Assembly (NCBI GenBank): GCA_049999765.1
Contig: JBNGIQ010009488.1
Location: forward strand, 513,804 to 560,300
Direction of reading: 5' to 3'
Length of the DNA: 46,497 nucleotides
Source of the DNA: Phaeoceros laevis
Taxonomy: Eukaryota > Anthocerotophyta > Anthocerotopsida > Notothyladales
The notes under the pieces were generated by a model. The model was not told the origin of the DNA, ran no database searches, and was given only the letters and a program-made list of their open reading frames with translations. A program made the position numbers and the translations under genes. Each line of letters begins with the position of its first letter. Within the stretch, counting starts at the first letter, position 1. Shown here piece by piece: positions 1 through 14,881 of this stretch.

Positions 1-821
1 ACCCTCCCTCAAAGCCCTACCTCTCTTCCAAAATTGGCCGTCCTCACAATGTCGGTCCTCTCGCTAAAGTAGCCGAGAACGCTAACTATTCGCTAACTAA
101 ACCGTTGCACACATAGGAGTTTCTGTTTACATTCAATTAAAAAGAGTCTTGTGGTTCCATGACCCAGGCCGGCCCGGTATTTTGCTTCTTCTCCACAGTA
201 TCCGGAGGGAATACCACAAGGGTTCCCGGTACCGGGGGTACCAAGAGTCCCATACCACACTCCAGCAAATGTTTTTCACATTGCAATCTTATCCTTCCCA
301 TGCCTAAGCATGATGTTATACAGCTCTTTCCTTTCTTCCTTCGGGTGTTGCCATTCCAAACGCTTTGGTAACTAAGCCGTCACGTGAAGCGTTGTTGGAA
401 AACAACGGGCCATGGGAACTGTGGAATTATCTGATGATACATTGTGAAGTCGAATTACTTTGCATGGCTGGTTAGCAAGAGAGTGTTGTCTCTGCGTGGG
501 AAAAAGGGAGGACAGCTACCCCTTTCGTGTGTCTTCACCACCACGACCTCTCGGTCCGCCCTGCCCCGACCGGCCAGCCCCATCCCGGGCGGAAGAAGAT
601 CAACAGCAGGAACGCGTTCGCAGCAGCAGTGGTATACGCTACACCTAACCCTCACCCACCCGATCCAGCTGCTGGCAGCCTCCTCGGCCTGCTCGCATTG
701 CCGGCCAGGCACACAGGTCGCTATCTGGAGCATCGGGTTAGGGTTTGACTGATTCCCGTGGCGGATCCACGAGTAGCGGCTCTGGATCTGGGAGCAGCGG
801 TAGAATAGGGTGGCAGGAGAC
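1..821. other. Upstream flank of the PP2A gene
   Basis: No recognisable protein gene. ORFs on both strands overlap one another and show no domain. The stretch should contain the promoter and 5' leader of the PP2A gene that starts at 822. A CACGTG G-box core lies near 382 and a telomere-like box lies close to the start codon (738-746). Confidence 0.6.
738..746 (-). promoter_or_regulatory. Telo-box in the PP2A leader or promoter
   Basis: TTAGGGTTT on the + strand, which is AAACCCTAA on the - strand. Telo-boxes are common near transcription starts of plant housekeeping genes, where Myb/TRB-type proteins bind them. It lies about 75 bp before the PP2A ATG. Its role here is inferred from position only. 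Confidence 0.4.
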
Positions 822-3819
<2,998 letters not shown>

Positions 3820-4747
3820 TGGATGCCACGTTGACCTGCTTCCAGTTAAGAGGTCGTTCTTCTGCTATTCCGACCTTGCAACCAGCAAGTTCAAGGTGCC
3901 TTCCTCCCGGCATCTCTGTCATGTCCTTAAATCTCGAGAATGTGAGCAGTGTGGCATTCCAATGTAACCATGTCCGTTTGATCTATTGAGAGTAAAGCAA
4001 ATGCTGATCATCTAATTTCTCTGTTGGACTTAAGGACATCAGTTTCTGTCCATTATTTATGATGTCTGTAGCCGAAGCTGTGGTATCATCTCAAGCTTAG
4101 TTGCCGTCCCGTCTTGGGTTGCATTTGTGTAGTTTGTATAGCTAGAGAACTTCGGCTCAACCTCTAGCCAAAGCTCGAACATGGGAGAGGACGGCAAATG
4201 GAGCAAGTTGGTTGGTTCAACTAGGATGTATCAGGTGGGACATTATGGAAGGGAACTCTCAGCCATCCGTGTAATAGTAGTTTCTGTTCTTTCTGGAGCT
4301 TGTTAGGCCAGATCTGACTGAACGAGAGGAGTCAATGAACCCAAAACAAGGTGAAGGTGAAGTGTAATAACTAACATGAAACGAATCGCTATCGAGCAAC
4401 CCGAGCTTTTGGTAGCAACAGTTGAACATCCAATTTTACCGCAGATCGGCGGCCACAGGAGGCAACAAAAGTCCTTGTCTACGATCTGCATTTTCTGTCG
4501 GCAATTAGTTATTTTTTCTATCAGTTAAATAGGTAGCTATCGATTGCATCCACCATCGCCTCCAAATGAGTTGTATTGGAAACCCGCAGTGTTTAAATGG
4601 TTTAGGCTAATTAACTTGATCTCTCTTGCAGCTAACGTGAATGTCAGTTGGGTTTCCGATTGTCGAGGAGGACATCGGCTGCACGAAGCTCGTCGGAGAG
4701 GCCTGAAGGTCGTCTGAGTCCTATCTGAACAAAAATTGCCGCATGAC
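3820..4747. other. Tail-to-tail intergenic region between PP2A and the WW gene
   Basis: Both flanking genes should end their transcripts here: PP2A from the left and the WW-domain gene from the right. I see no further coding potential, RNA gene or repeat. ORFs here are under 65 codons and lack family features. Confidence 0.6.
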
Positions 4748-5925
4748 TTACGAAGACATCACAGATGCTTCCTCCGTCTGTGCCGATCCTAAAGTGTCCT
4801 CATAAGAGTAGTCACTACTTGATTGAACAACGGTCCCCGAGCTGGAGTCCTCGTCATGGTCAGAAGCCGAACTGCACGAGCCGTCTTCCCTCTGCCCCCG
4901 CTTGCGAGGATCTTGACATGTGCGTTCACATGTTTCCGAGTTCATGTAGTACACCCTCCCCGTCTGAAAGACATCAACGACAGCCATGAGAAGGGGCCAA
5001 ATTGCGACATGTGCAGGCATTCACAGGCTGGCGCAGTCCATGAGCATGGTGACACAAAGGGAGGAAGCAAAACTAGGCGGCGCAACTAGGATTGGACAAG
5101 GCAATTCACGAACATGCAGTATGAGCATCCAGAATTGCAAATTGCATTACCAGCAGAAGCTGAGATGAGGCACATGCAGCATGATTCAGTGACTTCAAAG
5201 TGGCACCAGGGCAAAGAGGGAAGAATAATCACCTTGAGGTCCAGAAACTGTTCCCAGCCGAAGGGCAAGGGCTGGGATGGCAGCTCAATGTGCGGGCCGG
5301 AGGCACGCGGTAAAATCCCCGAGCCGCCGAACCGGCTTGACCAGGATGGTCTTCCTCCCAAGAGCTCGGCCCAGAGATGATCATGCACCGTGACGGGGCT
5401 CCCTTTCCTCTTGAACCGACCAGCGGTAGGCTCATCATCCTGGCCGGCGGAGTTGCCGTCGGTGCGGTGTGGAGCATGTGGAGCGGCGGCGCTGCCAATT
5501 CTCCCTTCCCCCGGGATCTGCCGCCCGGCCCCGTCCCCTGCTGCAAGGTGCTGCAGAGCCTCCGAGTCACAGCTGGAGGTGCAGCCGGCGTCTTGAGCAT
5601 CGCCCGCCCGGTCCCTTTCCCTGGCAAGAATGCTGCTGCTGCTGTCCACCTCGCTGGTCCAGGATTTGTCGCTGGCCTCGGCGCAGGTCTCGTTCAAGTC
5701 GAGGCATTCCTCGAGATGAGAAGCGGTGCACTCGTAGCTCAACTGGCTGCTGCTGCTGGTGCCGCTGCGGGCCCTGTCTTGCGCGGCCATGGTAGCATTG
5801 TCGGAGGAGGAGAAGAGGAGCAGCAACTGATTTTGCATCGCCTGCACCACCTGAGGAGGCCACTGCGGCCTCACGTCCGGTACCGGTTTCACTGCCATGG
5901 GGGTTTCCTGGCAATCATCAAGCAC
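4748..5925 (-). CDS. CFL1-like WW-domain protein
   Basis: Two exons, 5925-5233 and 4963-4748, join in phase to give 302 aa. The splice falls inside a WW-like domain at residues about 219-252: LPFGWEQFLDLK comes from exon 1 and TGRVYYMNSETCERTCQDPR from exon 2. This layout (first Trp at 224, the Tyr pair at 236-237, a final DPR) matches the plant CURLY FLAG LEAF1 family, whose founder represses cuticle-related gene expression in leaf epidermis. The usual second Trp is a Cys (247); other CFL1-type domains also deviate there. The N-terminal 210 residues are low complexity (Ser, Gly, Asp) with no domain I recognise, and the C-terminus is a Ser/Glu/Asp-rich tail. The start at 5925 is the first ATG of the open frame; an internal start (MAVKP) at codon 10 is possible. 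The WW domain is clear; the CFL1 assignment rests on it alone. Confidence 0.86.
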
Positions 5926-6600
5926 TACACAGCCGGGGCCCGGGGGAGCCGTGCTGCCTAACTTGTCGATGCCTGCCAGATCGTCCAGGAGGCTGCTGCT
6001 GCTAGCAGCCAGGCAGCCAAGCCGGCCCGGAAGACGCTCGCTGCTGCTTCAAAGCCCCGCCGCTCGGTCGCAGGCACCGCAAGACAAGGCAGAATCGGGC
6101 AAGCCCCAGGGGGGGAGAAGACATGTGCAGGACAGGCGCCTAGGGTGCAGAGGGCATGCGCAGCAAGGGAGGGAGGGCTGGGCAGGAGGAGCAGCGGCGG
6201 TGGAACAAGACAAGCGGGAGCGGAGAAGCCGAAGAAGTGGCCACCACCAGAAACTCCAAGGACGCACAAAGGGGCTGAGAAGTCGCCGCAAAAGACAGGC
6301 AGGAGCGAGCGCGGGGGGGAAAGGGGAGCAAACAGGGGAAGGAAGGAGGGACTTCCGCCGCGAGAGATGGAGGCGAGAGGAGATCACAGGGAGGGGTATG
6401 GATGCCGACACACACGGCGGAGAGGCAGGGCGAGGCCCGGCCAGGCAAAGAAAGAAGGCCAGGTCCAGGCAGTCAGGCAGAGCCCCGCTTCACGCAAAAC
6501 CAGAAAGACAGGCAGGGGGGGCAGGCATAGAAAGAGAGTGGGAGTGAGGCAAGTGTCGAGAGAGGCAAGAGAGAGAGTAGGCGTCCGTGCCGTGTGTACC
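5926..6600 (-). promoter_or_regulatory. Probable leader/promoter of the WW gene with a GA/CT-rich tract
   Basis: On the + strand this is strongly purine-rich, densest around 6300-6590, with runs such as GAGAGAGGCAAGAGAGAGAG; read as the WW-gene transcript it is CT-rich. CT-rich leaders and GAGA-type tracts (bound by BPC proteins) are common just upstream of plant genes. The long overlapping ORFs here are products of this biased composition, not genes. Confidence 0.5.
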
Positions 6601-7267
6601 TTTCTTTTATGCGGGATTACGGTGGCGGTAACTCCCAGTTACGCTCATGACGGAACAGGCATTCAAGGCCCCTGGCGCACGGTTACGGCCGTCGTTTAAA
6701 GCGTATCCATCCTTTAATCTTCTGCTGCTGCACTGAGAGTACTCTATGGATGTATGTATGTACCCGGTACATGATCCTTTAGCCAAACAGCCCAATTTTC
6801 CCGTCACGCCCGGACGTAGTCCTTTCGTTTCTCTCTGTCTTTCTCCATTTTTGTAATGATAATTAGGAGACTGTGGTCTTTTGTACTGTTACACGCTTGG
6901 GGTGATAACGCGCCCAATCACGCTCGCGGCTTTTGGGGATTCATATATCGCATTTGCGTGTGTGCAATGCCAGTTGGTTTCCCTTTCTAGACGAGTGCGA
7001 GTGCTGTATTTTTTTTTTTTTGGGTACCAGCCTCATATGCAATACGTCATATGGCACAATGGTCGAGACACTAGATATCGCCCTCCTTCGCAAGGTATTT
7101 CTTGTCCCAACACAGCAAAAAAAAAAAAAAAAAAGGGGGCCTTGTTGGAAGCAAAAAAATCTCCCTATAGATGTTGTCTGTCTCCCACGAACAACCGACA
7201 TGGACTACTCTCGTGCACACTTGCGCCAAAGCAGCCCAACACATGCTGGTCTGTATAAAATAGAAAC

Positions 7268-7281
7268 AAACCCTAAACCCT
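7268..7281 (+). promoter_or_regulatory. Two telomere-like units (telo-box)
   Basis: AAACCCTAAACCCT reads as two consecutive plant telomere-type units and includes the telo-box AAACCCTAA. Just upstream is TATAAAATAG, a TATA-like string, at about 7254. The pair could be a weak promoter for an unannotated + strand transcript, or chance. Confidence 0.3.
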
Positions 7282-7764
7282 GGGTTGCATCAAGCATGAC
7301 GATCGATAAACATGGAAGTGGTGAAGGGGTAAGTCATAAGTGGGTGGTGCTTGGAATGTGGAAGGGGTAAAGTATGTACAGTACCCTTAAGTTGAGGGAA
7401 TGTAAATTTGGGGAGGCGGTGGCTCTGACGATGGGGTCCATGGCAGGACCTGCTTGTCTTTTAGCTAATAACATCACATTCTGTCCCACTCATGACAACC
7501 AGACGACGAAGAGCCAGGTGGCCATGGGCAGGCGTAAAGTATCTTGCGCCAGTGGCATGAGCCTGGCGCTGATTTTGGAGCCTCTTTTGGCAGCTCCGCC
7601 AAACAAGCAGGCTCATTAAGCGGGGACGTGCCCACGTCCCCATCCATCCCCTGTGTTACACCGAAGTTAACGTGGACGTGGAACCACGTTTCTTCTAATT
7701 CCAGACCCAGTCATGGCCAAACTATTGAAGTTATTAGAGGGCTGATGTTAGCACGGCACGGCAT

Positions 7765-7776
7765 GGCATGCATGCC
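7765..7776. promoter_or_regulatory. RY-motif palindrome
   Basis: GGCATGCATGCC is a perfect 12-bp palindrome containing CATGCATG, the RY element recognised by B3-domain factors of the ABI3/LEC2/FUS3 group. Related CATGC strings recur at about 10827, 11491 and 12769. Binding is not shown; a palindrome this short can occur by chance. Confidence 0.3.
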
Positions 7777-8204
7777 GGTTCCGCCGGGGAGGGCAGAAGC
7801 TCATGTATGTATGGAAAGAACAAAAAGTAGTCTAAGGGCCGGGGGAAAAAGGAGGAGGCGATGCGCCTGCCCTGCCCTGCCTGCCACGACCGTACTGCTC
7901 CTCACGCGCCTCTGTCGTACATCGTCAGGCTTTCTGTGGCGGCCTTGAGCTCCAGATCCGTGGGGAATCATGCGTTGGGGTAAAATTTTGATAAGAGTAT
8001 TATTACGCAGGCGCTCCGCAGACCTCACTAGACTGGCTGATCAAATATGTGTCATGATCCAATGTGAGAATGGAGGTCACAGAGGGGGTGCTTCAGTCAG
8101 TGGCGAGAGTGTATTTTTAAAAGCATACAAGAATCACAGAATCACAGCAGGAGAGCAATTAGAGGATGGACGACATGGAGCATTACCAACAGAAGCTAGG
8201 AGTA

Positions 8205-8247
8205 CTATTCTAGACTAGCCTAGACTCCATGGAGTAGACTAGAATAG
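8205..8247. repeat. Imperfect CTAG-rich inverted repeat
   Basis: Two arms flank a central CCATGG: the left arm contains CTAGACTAGCCTAGACT and the right arm AGTAGACTAGAATA. With a short bulge they pair, so the stretch could form a hairpin. Related AGACTAG strings are scattered through the gene-poor region and again near 43690. Confidence 0.4.
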
Positions 8248-9969
8248 GTCAAGAGGCGGAGGTGAGGAGACGTAGTGAGGCGAGGCCCCGGAAGTGAGTG
8301 ATGAGTCAGTGGTTGAAGAGTGGTCACACATGCCGGATAACACTACAAAATGGCGGAGATGCGTTGGAAAGCGGAGGGCTTGGTCAGGCGAATTTATGCC
8401 CCTGAGCGGAAGAAGCGGAGAGAAGCAGGTGCAGTTCAGGGAGGAGCGTACTTGGCAGTGTCATCACTTGGTGGCCGTCCATGCTCACGCAGAGAACCTG
8501 ACCCTGATGACTGTGCGCTGGCTGCAGCAGCAGGGGCAGCGCAAGAGATGGAGAGGAGGAGGCTTGGGAGAGGTGGCAACCCCAGGGAATTGACAGGCCC
8601 GAGAGCAGAGACGCAAGCAGGTAGAGAGGCTACTTGTTTTTTACTGTATGTCTAGGTTATTGTGCATCTAGGTATGGATTATGGATCTAGATTGCAAGCA
8701 AGCGCAAGAGCAGGCCAGCAGCGGCTAATTTGTAAGAGGAGGATTGGGAGAAGGAATGTCAGAAACTGCCTGTTGCCTGCCTGCCTGCGAGCATACGGCC
8801 GCTGCTGCTGCTTCAACCGCTCATCTGACGCTGCACGAGCGAGGAGGGAGCCTTTTTTCCTCTTTTTGTGGCATGTTGTTGGCTTGGATCACAGCACAGG
8901 TAGAGAAAGAAGAGCAAGGAGGAAGAGCTCTTGCTGGATTGGCCATCGGGTGCATTTTTTCCGCCCGTCCTAGAGGGAGGAAACGCCGGCGGGAGCTTGG
9001 CCGGGCTATTAATGGCGCCTGTCGGTTTGCCTGCTGCTCTGCTTGGCCATGCCCCGCCAAGTTGCGCTCCTCGCTCGAGCGTGAATTGAAGACCGCGTGC
9101 CAGTGTAGATCCACTCGTACAGCCACGGCACCTCCCCTCGCCTGTTGCTTTCCAGTGTGCGTCCGCCGTAGGACGGTGGCAGCGGCAGCGAACAATCCGT
9201 CCATCGGGAAGAGAGAGGCGGCTCTTCTGGTGGCAGGGACATGGCAAGACTTGATTGATGCACCGGTTTTACCGAGGGAGAGGAGAGAAAAAAGGAGGAA
9301 GGTGCTGGGTGCAACAGACCCTGGGCTGCCTTATCCTGCCATGCCGCCGTTTGTTGCTTGCGAGGCCAGTATTTGCTCTTGTGCCAAAGACAAAAATCAT
9401 CGGAGGTTACGGAGGCATGTGCACACAGAAGCAGAAGTTATGCAAACATATCTATCGTCGTGCCGGGCGTGTGAAACGGGGAAAAAAGGTTGAGCCAACG
9501 GAATTGATTCATTTTCTTTGTTGTTGTTCTAGATGTTTTTGTTGTTGTCACGCGTGGGGAAATTCGTGTGTGTTTGTATGCTCTTTGTGTGGAATGTATG
9601 GACATAAGGCTTGGATCGGCGGGACAAACAAGTACCGCAGCTCACCTCAGCCGAAGCTCACATTGCGTGGACTCCGGGAAACAACAAAGTAGAGAATGTG
9701 TGTATTCTAGGCAGCAAGGCAAGCGAATGGAATGTGTGGGGCATCGGAGGAGGCCGTCGATCGGTGCTACTTTTGGAGACACAAAAGGTTGCACCTCTCA
9801 GATGCGCGATTGTAGGCAGGCAAGCGGGAGGGAGGCGGGCGAATCTGGGATTCTGGCGCCACCCGTTCCTCGTTTTAGCCCAGGTCAGTAAGAAACCTAG
9901 GGGACCCTACCCTAACCTACCCCTAGTAAATTACAAAGACATACTGTAGACACACAACAACACGGTCTG

Positions 9970-10127
9970 ATGAGGTGGATGAGTACCCGTTGGCAGCACG
10001 GCACTCCACAGCTGGCAAGCCAAGCAAGGTAACTAACTGGGATATGAGGTGGATGAGTACCCGTTGGCAGCACGGCACTCCACAGCTGGCAAGCCAAGCA
10101 AGGTAACTAACTGGGATATGAGGTGGA
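9970..10127. repeat. 74-bp tandem duplication (about 2.1 copies)
   Basis: A 74-bp unit beginning ATGAGGTGGATGAGTACCCG occupies 9970-10043 and is repeated at 10044-10117 with no mismatch that I can see. A third copy starts at 10118 and stops after about 10 bases. Perfect identity implies a recent duplication. It does not lie in a gene. Confidence 0.9.
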
Positions 10128-13100
10128 AAGGGTCACATGTCACTGTTACAGTTGCACAGCGCTGTGTCTGGCACGCCGAATTGCCTTCAGCTTTGCCAGG
10201 CCCATGAGTGTCCCTGTAACTAGACTATCGCAGTCGTCACTGTGCATTCGTTTCATTTGGCAAGCCAACATGGGGGCCCTACTAACAGTTGCTGAGCAGC
10301 AATGCTGTTCACCAGTGGTAAAAGGTTTTGCTTGACGAAGACGATATTAGCGAAGGCAGGTGGGTCACCACTGGAGGGAGAGGAGACGGGGGCGGCCGGC
10401 AGGCAGGCAGCAGGCTAGGCCCGGCCAGGCTAGGCTAGGCTAGTAGACTATTCCAAAGCGCTGGATCTCCAAGCCAAAGCTCCCCCAGAAAGAAGGCATC
10501 GGGCCAGGCGCCGCAAGGGAGCTCAGCAGCAGGGAGCGGATGAGGACACACGCAGTTGGGGGCGAGAATCGAGGCGCGGTCGGCTCCGAAGCAGCAGCGG
10601 CATCGCATCTCCCTGGGCGTCCGCATTTCTGTTACTCGCGGCCCGTTCACGGCCCGATCAGGGCTGCCACTGGCCCAGGCAGACACGGAAATGCCGTCCA
10701 ACCAAAAACATGCAGGCATTTCCACCAGCCTAATCCTTCAACCTCCCCCGGGATTTGCCCAAATCGGAAGCTACCACTCCCCGCTCTTCACGGAGCGCAG
10801 AGAGCGGTTTATGCTTTATTTAAGTGGCATGCAATGCATGGTGGAGCAAGCAGCATGATATCAGCAAGGCATGCAAAGGTTGCCCACGATGGGTGAGAGA
10901 GAGAGATGTGGATGGCCTTCTATTCCACCTCCAGCAGCAGTCCAGCTATTCATGTAATTGATTTTGCGCTTTTTTCTGCCCCTCCTTTCACGCAACTGGT
11001 GGTGGCAAGCAAGTTGGGAGATGGAAGGGGCGACGAATTCAAGGTTTGCGTTTATGCGAGCTGAGGTCACAAAGCACAACATGCAGTTGCGCAGAGGCCT
11101 CCACTGCAGCATGATGCGCTGGATGCAGCAGGCGGGATCATTGCATCGCTCCACCCAACCCAACAGGTGGTGGTGCAGCAGGTCTGGGAACAGTAGCAAG
11201 CAAGCAAGCAGGCTTTCTTTAGGCTGGAAGGGACGGAAAGGGGTATGGGCCGCTATGAGCCTTGAATGCGTTCCTTGATGCGGGTTCCTTTTTTAGCGTT
11301 TTGCTACCTTGGATGGAACAACATTTGGGAAACGCCCAAGGACTGGCACGGTGGCACGGGACTGGGGACGGAAGGAAGCAAGGAAGGAAGGGAAAAGGAC
11401 CCCCGTCTTGTTTCTACATATAGTATTTAATTGGCGCATGTACTTGGGAGGAAGCCTGACGCGGTACTTGCTTGGCCGCTTGCACATAAATGCATGCCGG
11501 CTAACAGGCCGGACTATGGTCCCGTTGCGCCGGTCCCGGGCCAGAATGTACAACGAGTGCATCAAGTGGGAGGTCGGGCCAGTCCATGGGCATCATTCCT
11601 TGTGCACCCATGATTGATTATTGTACACAGAGGCAAGGGAAGGCAGAGGGCTTTATTTAACCCCTCGCTTTAACAACCGCTCACTCATAAAGCAAATGTG
11701 CAGTTGGCTGGGGGTGGGGGGGCTTCTGCAAGACAAACAAGGCACCGTCAGGTTAGTAGAAGGACCTGTCATCATCGGGTTCCAAATAAACAGCAAGATC
11801 TTATTATTGTAATACGGCAACCGTCGGTTCCATGGAGTGTGCGTGCTTTCGATGAGGGTGGTGCGGCCCTGTATCCGGGCACAAGGTCAGTAATTGCGCC
11901 TCCTGTACCATGCTTGGCGAAGCAAGTACACCGCTAATGAGCTGCTGGGCTCTATTATAAGGGTCATTATCTAGTTTTATTACTCAGTTGCTCGCACATC
12001 TGGCAGGCATTGTTGTGTTGGTATGATGACGCCCCAACACTCCCAACACGTCAGTTTCCTGACGGTGTTGCTGGATGCTGCTGGTCATGTGCAAACGCAG
12101 CGCTTATTTTAGGCGACCGAACAGTCCCCTGCCCGGTGCTTAGGGTGAAATTGGTCTAAAGTGGGTCAACTTCAATCCACCCTGGGAGGGTATGGCCCCA
12201 CTGGGGGGAGTGGAATCTGCGACAAAAAATAGAGCATGGAGAAGAGTGGCGACAGGCGGCGCCGTTTGCCGGCCAACAAGGCATACAATACAAATTACGC
12301 TACTCAGCCTCCAAAAAATGCGACTCCAGAGTCCAGCCTGAGCCTGAGGATGGCCAGGATGGCTATCTGCCTTGGTTTTTGCTTTTGTCTGGGCTGGCTG
12401 GTGCCGGATCTCGGGGCCCCGACGAGACATGGGCAGTCAAAACGGTCATCCCATCCGACCTTGGCTTGGCACTACAGTAGTCACTTGGAGAGGCACGATG
12501 TTGAGGGACTAATTTTCCTAAGGGACAGTGTGCCGTAATGGGTTGCACACTGGGTGCCATGGCATGGGATAGGATGGAGGAGCAAGGGAGCACAACTGGA
12601 CTACAGTACTTACCTGGGCTTGGTGAAAAGAGATCATCATCTGTTAACATATCGTTCACAGTATGACATCTGGCTACAGGAGTTATAGGTCAGGTCAGGA
12701 GATCTGATGAGGAGATACATATATCACTGTTCGCCTGGCGATTGGAGTGGCTGGAGCAGGTAGCGGCATGCATATACAGTATACCGCCTTCCGCCTATGC
12801 ATTGCTGTTTGACCAGTCAACATGCGAATAAAGGCCTGGTTGGTGATCACGCACATGTAAGTGATGGCCCTGTAGGCTGTGCACATGGCACAGGTTCAAG
12901 GCGAGATTTCGTGGGGAATCATGAGTCGGGCAAATACATGTACCCCGTCATTCCCTCGAGATGACTACACTGTATGACTAGTCAAGTCAGGTCAGGTCAG
13001 ATGAGGTCGCCATCGGTGTGGAAAGAGCCAAAAAATTTGCTGCTGTACTTTTTGGGCTGGTATGCTTGGAGAAGTGTGCACAATGACTCGTATCTCATCC

Positions 13101-13879
13101 CTTCCCGTCCCGTCCAACTGGTGTGGCGGGCAATAGGCTTGCCTTGTGGAGTTTGTACACACTAGTCTACCTGTTCCCCCCCCTCCTTATCACCAAGTTT
13201 ATGGCATCTCTCGTTTTGGGCACGTGGCATTGCCACTGCCTGTATCTCCAGTGGTAGGCTGGCTGTCGTTTGATAGGGAAAGGGAGCGCAAAGTACTGGA
13301 GGTGTGGGTGCGGTGCAGTGCATGCTGCATCATGAGCTGAGCTTTGTCATTTTCCCGCAGAAGAGACGCAGCTCACGTACGACTGACTCGTCTTGGAATA
13401 TATGATCACGGGCAGGTTATCTCTTTAACGCTCCACGCCGCGCACCCCCGTCGGTTACGGTGCACGGCCCGGCCTGCTACCCGGTCCGGGCCACCCTTCG
13501 GGTCACGGATAGCACAGGCGCCTGCAGCTTCAAATCCCTGACCAGTCCCTTTCCTCCTTCCGCAGTCCGTCCCAGGCCCGTCCGCGTCCGTCCATCCATC
13601 CATGGTTCATGATCAACTGACGGGGCGGTCTGGGGCTACTAAAATTAGGCGGGTGGGGCGGTGGGAGTTCACGTGTTCAAAGATAGATAGACTAAATTCT
13701 GTTTGATCGGCGATGGTCCTGCCGTGCGCTGGCTGCTGCTGCTGCGTGCGCCCTGATAAGGAAGGGGCCCGGTGGAGCCACGGTGTGGCTGTTAGACTAG
13801 GCTGGCGCGGTCGGAATGAGTGACGAATCACTCGGGACTTGCAGCAGGGACGCACAAAGTTTTCCCCCTACCGTCGAGG

Positions 13880-13930
13880 CATAGACTACTAGACTACACT
13901 ACACTAGGCTAGGCTAGTCTAGTCTATAGT
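13880..13930. repeat. CTAG-rich simple-sequence patch
   Basis: Alternating runs built from ACTAG/CTAGT: several copies of AGACTA on the left and GGCTAGGCTAGTCTAGTCTA on the right. The two halves are roughly inverted. The same vocabulary appears at 8210, 10437, 14529, 14599 and 43681. Confidence 0.45.
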
Positions 13931-14881
13931 GTTTTGATGCTCCGATGCCGCTGCCCGGGGTTACCTCACGAGCGGGGCCCGCTCGCTATACCCTAACTCG
14001 TCTACAGTTCGTGCAGTAGTGATATTGTAGGGCCAAAACAAGAAAAGAAGATATCTTGGCTGGTTATCTCGATGGAGGGTTTCATCAGTCTGCTTGTCAA
14101 ATGGTGGTGGCCAACAACTGTAGGTGACAGTGATGTAACAGGCCAACTGCAACCAACGGGGGTCCTACTGTACAGTTCCTGCTCTAAAAATACTACTACC
14201 AGGGACGGCAGTGCATCGTAAGGAGTGTGATGGAGACCCAACGGGATTCGGATCCGCTCATCACGGCACGCGCCCGACCCAACAAAGTGCACTTCTTCCA
14301 AGGGCAGGGCCCAAGGTAATAAGGCAAGAGAAGGAAAGGGGTAATAGCTGCTACAGCAGCACGGTCTACCGTCCAGGCGGCCATCCGGCGCACCAATCTC
14401 GTTGCCCCACAAGGGAGCCTCATCCACACGTAGAAAATTTGGTTTCGATAGAAATCTGCTCTATCAATTTCCCGATAGAAATTTTGCCAACCTGAAGCGA
14501 GGTAGACAGCGGGGCCTTATTACACCAGTAGACTAGAAGGCCTGCCTACGTTCCCAGGGCCGGTCGGCTTATTTGCTGTGTGTGAAAGTAGTGCCACATG
14601 TAGACTAGATAGTAGGCTACAACTGTGTGTTACTCACTGGACAACAAGTGAAAACCACAATCACAAGCACAGTGCTGCAAACAAACAGCCTCTGGAATCA
14701 ATTGAAGCTGCTCAAGAATGTGGGGCCATGTGAAATTCTGCCATTGTGCGCCATCAATGCTTTTTGCAACGGTCCGGCACACCAAACTGCTTTTCGCTGC
14801 CTGCTTTGCGCCATTCGTCGTTATGCAGCTTGTAGTGTAAAACCTGTACAGGCACCCGAGAAAAGGTAAGAGCACCCCACT

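Larger units (their letters stand above)
6601..14881. other. Gene-poor stretch of about 8.3 kb
   Basis: No supported protein or RNA gene was found on either strand. Many ORFs of 60-250 codons occur, the longest at 8744-9493, but they overlap in several frames, are rich in Ala, Arg, Cys and Gly, and show no family signature or splice logic. Contents: homopolymer runs at about 7010 (T) and 7117 (A); a telomere-like box at 7268; an RY palindrome at 7765; CTAG-rich motifs near 8028, 8210, 10437, 13793, 13886, 14529 and 14599; and a 74-bp tandem duplication at 9970. It may hold distal control sequence of the WW gene, unrecognised noncoding transcripts or decayed mobile DNA. Confidence 0.55.

Noticed and set aside
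5377-5961. 194-codon + strand frame opposite the WW gene
   Set aside because: It is the antisense shadow of the WW-gene exon 1; the - strand frame joins to a real WW domain.
5897-6699. Long + strand frames of Arg/Gly/Ala-rich sequence
   Set aside because: Produced by the purine-rich tract; two overlapping frames are equally open and neither has a domain.
8744-9493. 249-codon open frame on the + strand in the gene-poor region
   Set aside because: Biased composition (Ala, Arg, Cys), competing frames on both strands over the same DNA, no domain and no splice-linked neighbours.
12880-12910. GGTTCAAGGC string as a tRNA T-loop
   Set aside because: No matching A box, acceptor stem or anticodon arm at the right distance upstream.
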